Source: Melastoma dodecandrum
Taxonomy: Eukaryota > Streptophyta > Magnoliopsida > Myrtales > Melastomataceae
Direction: 5' to 3'
Assembly (NCBI GenBank): GCA_029817715.1
Contig: JARUPY010000087.1
Coordinates: forward strand, 806,001-870,000
DNA: 64,000 nucleotides
In this document: in pieces, positions 59,815 through 64,000 of the stretch
How the letters are laid out: each line of letters opens with the position of its first letter
How positions within the stretch are numbered: position 1 is the first letter of the stretch
Notes under the pieces: generated by a model
What the model was told of the DNA's origin: nothing
Databases searched by the model: none
The model's input: only the letters and a program-made list of their open reading frames with translations
Position numbers and translations under genes: made by a program

Positions 59815-62800
59815 TGTAATACCCCAAATTATTGTTGCGCTATGATCATTACAAAAATTTTAACGGCCCAATCCAACAAGGCACTTAAGGCTAAAGAATT
59901 CAAGTCATCACAAGCCCAATACTCATTTTGAAAGGCCAAAGCCCATATTTCCATTATATTATTTTATTTGTTTTAAGTTTACTTTGATCCTATGATCCTA
60001 ACAATTTTCCTCCCCGTACAAAAGGCATGTACGATGCCTCCCAAAAAAAAGGCCACTTGCCAGCCTCCCATTCGCCTTTCGTACTACCCTAGGAAGAAAA
60101 TGATTTCCCCACCCCCACGATACTCCATCAGACAAGGGGAATAACAAACCAAAAACGAAGAATAAGAACAAAAAAAAGAGGAGAGAGGAGGAGGGGGGGA
60201 GGTAAAAAAATCAATCGGCCGCACCATCGGAAAAAAGGGGGGATTCGCACAAAATTTTGAAAAGAAAGGCTGGTTTTCCCCATTTTTTTCTCTTCGGATT
60301 TTTTTCCATCTCCGAAAAGGGCCTCTGCTGCGGTTTCCATTCTTCGACCATTCGTAACCAAGGTAAGGTAGTCAACACCGCGGAGACCCCCCCTTTTGAA
60401 CCTAAGAACATCCAACGGGAACAACGAAAGACAATGGCGCTAGTGTTCAGTTCAATTCCGGCTCATCTCGACAACGACAACAACCTTCTCCGACGGGGGC
60501 TGTAGAAGCTCTCAACTCTTAGCCGTCCCGAGACAGTTCCTTCGACATTCTATCAGGCAGCAACAGCGATGAAAAGTTGACGATGACCTTGAAGAAAGTA
60601 ACCTCGTCTCCCCATCCACGCTTCTCGCGGCTCCACATCAGCACCGCGGGACGCCTTCTTATGCTCTAACGTGTTTGTCCACTACTCTAGGACAGCCGCG
60701 CCAGCAAGCGGATAGAGCAATCTCGACCAGAAAACGTGAGCAACCTCACCTCCATTCTTCTTTGAAGTATGCTTATCCCTCCATAATAGCATCTGACCCT
60801 CCTTTTCTCCCCTTTTCTCTTTTGTTTTCTGCGAGAAATCGAGGAGCTCAAAGCTTGTGTGTTGGTCAGCCCCAACTTCGTATATTGTCACATGAAACAT
60901 CACCGGTGCTTCCATCGCAAACATTCAGCGGAGAAGTCCCTCCCGACGCGCACACGAGTCTCCCATCGAGAGCGTGCGTGCTCGTGAGGTGTCGGGTAGG
61001 TTGTTTCCCTTCGTGAGCGCCTTTCCCCATGAACATCTCCGAAATCTATGCCAAGCGAGCTTCGTTCACGGTGAGTCCCTTTAACCATCTGCTTTCTCTT
61101 CGTTTTACAGCTCCTTAGACAAATATAACCTCATTTGTTACTTTTGTTTGCATGAACAAACATTGCGGTATCTTCGAGACGTCACAACCGGAGCTAGCGA
61201 GCTCGAAATCACGCGAAATCAGGTTCGTCCTCTTCTTATCACTTTTGGGTTTGCATTGATAGCTTTTGGGATTCTATTGTGCAATGTACTGATCGATTTA
61301 CCTTCGATTATTGGGATATACACATTCTGAAATGAGAATATCGATGCTGCTGCAAATACCTAAGATTGTTGGTCATAATTCTTTGCCCAATGCATGGATT
61401 AAACTGTTTTATAACTCTTTAGCTTTCCTTCTTGATACAAAACAAATTCTCTGTTGAAATGTTTTCTAAAAAAATGCATTTTGCTTGTGTTTTTCCTCTT
61501 CGAACGCTGGAGAATGCAGCTGCCCAGTTCTGTTCCTCCGCGGAGCGCGCAGTTGTATTCCATCAGGCGTATCTTTCATCTATATAGATCGGATTTGCTT
61601 GAAACTACTTCAAGTCGTTCCCTTTTTTATCATGCTATAACTTTCGTGTTTTAAGCTTCCTCATTTAACATTTCTTGGTCGAGTTTTATCTGTTTGAAAA
61701 AAAAACAGCTTGATTCTGTGCACGAGTGGGATACCTGTTTTGGTTTTTCGGACACAACTCAAACATCTGAGCTTCGTTTGATCTGAAATTAATTGGAACG
61801 GATTCTACTTTGAGTTCTCTCAATCTTTTTTGTTATACAATTTTCCATCAAAGCCATATATCCGGGTAAAATTTCCAGAAGAGTGCACACAGAACGCGGA
61901 CGTTGCTGCATTTTGCAATAGGCCTATATTGCTGCAAGGAAAAAATTCATATTTCTTTCATCCTACATCTGAATTTTATGAAACTAAAGCCTTTGAGACC
62001 AAATTGGGGTATTTTATCTTCTTTAAGGTTTGGCTTTCGGGTTCATCTGTTTTATCCAAAAGTTTGAGAAAGACAATGAGCTCCATTGTCGTCTGTTCTC
62101 TCACCGAGGTTTGAGTATCCTATATACCAGATGACACAATTTACTCACTTGAGTTCCGAATGGACTGAAATTTAAATTCTAAGTTGGATTTCTTATCCTG
62201 CTTCAATTTTTATGTTTACATTTGTTAATTTGAACAATTTTAATCTTTGATCAACTATAGTCAAACTTGGTCTGTCATACCGTTTAGCTAAAACATGTCC
62301 TGTTCGGAGGCCCAGATTCTTCGTTATGTTGGCAACGGATTACACATGCATTTTTCCTAAAATTTTGCATGCTAAATTATGATTGAGTTATCTAACATGT
62401 GACAAAATTTCATAATTGTTCAACGAATGAGTGAAGGGTTATGAAATTTTCTTTTTCCTATCAGTCTGCCAGCTAAGGATTGCTTATACAAGAGGCCGAA
62501 TCACCTTATTTGCCTTGTGGAATGAGATCCCACCATTGGATTCGTTTGAAATTTTATATGCTGATTCCTCCTCAAGTTGTAGATCTATAAATTTTGATTT
62601 CACTTAGATCGGACGATCCTGAGTGATGTTATGCTCTCATTTCCAAGCACGTGTATGCTGCATTCTCATCTGCAGGCTGTATCCAATTTTGCGTGTGCAT
62701 AATTCGTAATTCCACCGTTGGATTGGGCTAATTTTTTATTAAAATGCTCATCATCGACCTATTTACTCAGTATGTGGTTGGATCTTTATTCTTTTGATTT

Positions 62801-63787
62801 CATAGGGACTTAAGTTCATTTCTCCGATTCTGAATCATTGCTTTGATTTTAAAAATGAAAGTTAACTAACCACGTTTACATTTTTCTTGCATTTACATTA
62901 CATATGGGATGATGAGGATTCTCTCGAGGTTTCAACAATCTCGAAGGCGAAGATTCATCGAAGGCGCCTGTATCAAACGGCGTGGATGTACCGCGGCCTA
63001 AAAACCGTCGGTCCGAATATTTAAAGCGGCCCCAACCATCACTAAAGGTACATAGGGAAGGTGCGGACCTCCCAGAATCAGTTTTTTAAAGCCCACCTGT
63101 AACAGGCTACAGGCCCAAGTGCATAGGCCCGCAGTCATCGCCCTTCCCTGTCCTCTTTTATCTTGATAATTGCTTGTGATTGCGTGCATGACTTACCTCT
63201 TAGGATTTATGTTGTGTGTTAATCATTAAATCAAACAGACCTAAATTCGGGTCCAACACCCGTAAAACGCTGATATGAGTCCGGCCTGACTCCCAGATCG
63301 GGTCCAATACCCGTTAATCAAAATTCTTTTTGGATAATCGCCACCTTTTTCGCGTGCTCAGAAAATATAAGAGTTAGTAACTGGGGATCCTCGAACTCGC
63401 TCTGATTTTTCCGAGTTAAAACAGACTATATAAAAATTAATTAAGTCGGTGGCGACTCCGAATAGTTTATCTAGGTTAAACTGCACCAATTTTCGGAGCC
63501 ATTTTAGATGGGTAACGGGGATACGAGCCGCTCCCCAAGCCTTCCTCAAAATTCACGAGCGAGGCCTTACGCAGCCTTTCGCCCGTCGCCATCAGAGAAC
63601 TGGTGACGGTTGGTGAAATGTCCCGCCGACCCGTTCGGGAATCACGGGAAGGCCTAACCCGATTCCCATCCGCAGCATCCGACGCTCGAGTCGTGACGCA
63701 GACCGGATTGGGCCTCGGGGGAGCGGTCCCAAATACTCGGGTAACCCGAACCGCTACCCGCATGCTAGGCCGGGGGGCGTGCGTACA
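59815..63787 (+). repeat. 3' LTR of the LARD element
   Basis: Begins TGTAATACCCCAAATTATTG after the polypurine tract and ends GGGCGTGCGTACA. Collinear with the 5' LTR with many substitutions and short indels. Confidence 0.88.
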
Positions 63788-63792
63788 TTATC

Positions 63793-64000
63793 TAAATATT
63801 TTGTCAAAGCTCTTCATCCCTGAGTAATGAGGCAAAGGCACACGGTCCACAGAAGCGACCATTGTGTCTTACAACATGGAATGGTTGCCGACAATCGTTT
63901 CTAAGTTTGAACGCGATGCAGTAAACCTTACGGCTTGCCGCTGTGAGAACGAAAAACCGATTCTCTTCTCCCTAAGCAGCCAGGGTTCCTTCTCCCTAAG
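63793..64000. other. right flank, nothing recognised
   Basis: About 200 bp after the LARD target duplication with no open frame or repeat that I can name. Confidence 0.5.

Larger units (their letters stand above)
50407..63787 (+). mobile_element. LARD-type non-autonomous LTR retrotransposon, 13.4 kb
   Basis: Two long LTRs of 3958 bp (50407-54364) and 3973 bp (59815-63787), about 92-94% identical by eye, flank a 5450 bp internal region with a primer site and a polypurine tract but no protease, reverse transcriptase or integrase. Outer flanks are GTATC (50402-50406) and TTATC (63788-63792), a target duplication with one mismatch. Long LTRs with a non-coding interior define large retrotransposon derivatives. 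The tRNA-Arg-like primer site points to a Tat/Ogre-type gypsy partner, an inference. Confidence 0.85.

Overview
This is a nuclear window from a flowering plant, most likely a woody eudicot. The evidence is the gene set (RALF-like peptides, an STP hexose transporter, an A20/AN1 stress-associated protein, a GH3 beta-xylosidase, a plant mobile domain protein), the plant-type introns and TATA boxes, and a very high density of LTR retrotransposons. A lineage such as Myrtales is only a guess. Most of the 64 kb is transposable-element sequence, much of it nested. All coordinates and identities were worked out by eye.

Left part (1-21.2 kb): a Ty1/copia element on the minus strand runs off the left edge; its 5' LTR is at 1888-2375. 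Next comes one Ty3/gypsy element on the minus strand. Its two ~0.8 kb LTRs lie 15 kb apart (3111-5381 and 20439-21236) and are flanked by the same 5 bp, TATCC. The left LTR is itself split by a 1467 bp solo LTR with a perfect GCTGC duplication. The gypsy gag is broken: the N-terminus is at 20.3 kb and the rest at 9.35 kb. The ~10.9 kb in between holds a 5'-truncated Mutator-like (MULE) transposase followed by a plant mobile domain gene, a cluster of GC-rich palindromes, and a triplicated unit. That unit carries three intact RALF-like peptide genes, one broken RALF-like copy, DUF506-like remnants, and a fragment of chloroplast psaA.

Middle part (21.2-40.6 kb): a small DUF7722-type gene with its own TATA box; a 45 bp minisatellite; a truncated LTR of a Tat/LARD-like family; a complete single-exon STP hexose/H+ symporter with a perfect 70 bp tandem duplication in its leader; and a stress-associated A20/AN1 zinc-finger gene with one in-frame UAG between its two fingers. 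After these come a deleted gypsy element on the plus strand, split by a 2.86 kb solo LTR with near-perfect target duplication, and a Tat-type protease fragment.

Right part (40.6-64 kb): a seven-exon beta-xylosidase/alpha-arabinofuranosidase gene (BXL type, minus strand) killed by a 3.1 kb copia element in exon 1 plus a nonsense codon and frameshifts. Then a long gene-poor spacer, and a 13.4 kb element (50407-63787) with ~3.96 kb LTRs, a tRNA-Arg-like primer site, a polypurine tract and no gag-pol coding capacity, i.e. a LARD-type non-autonomous element.

Probably functional genes: the three RALF-like genes, the DUF7722-type gene and STP. The other coding regions are element proteins or pseudogenes.
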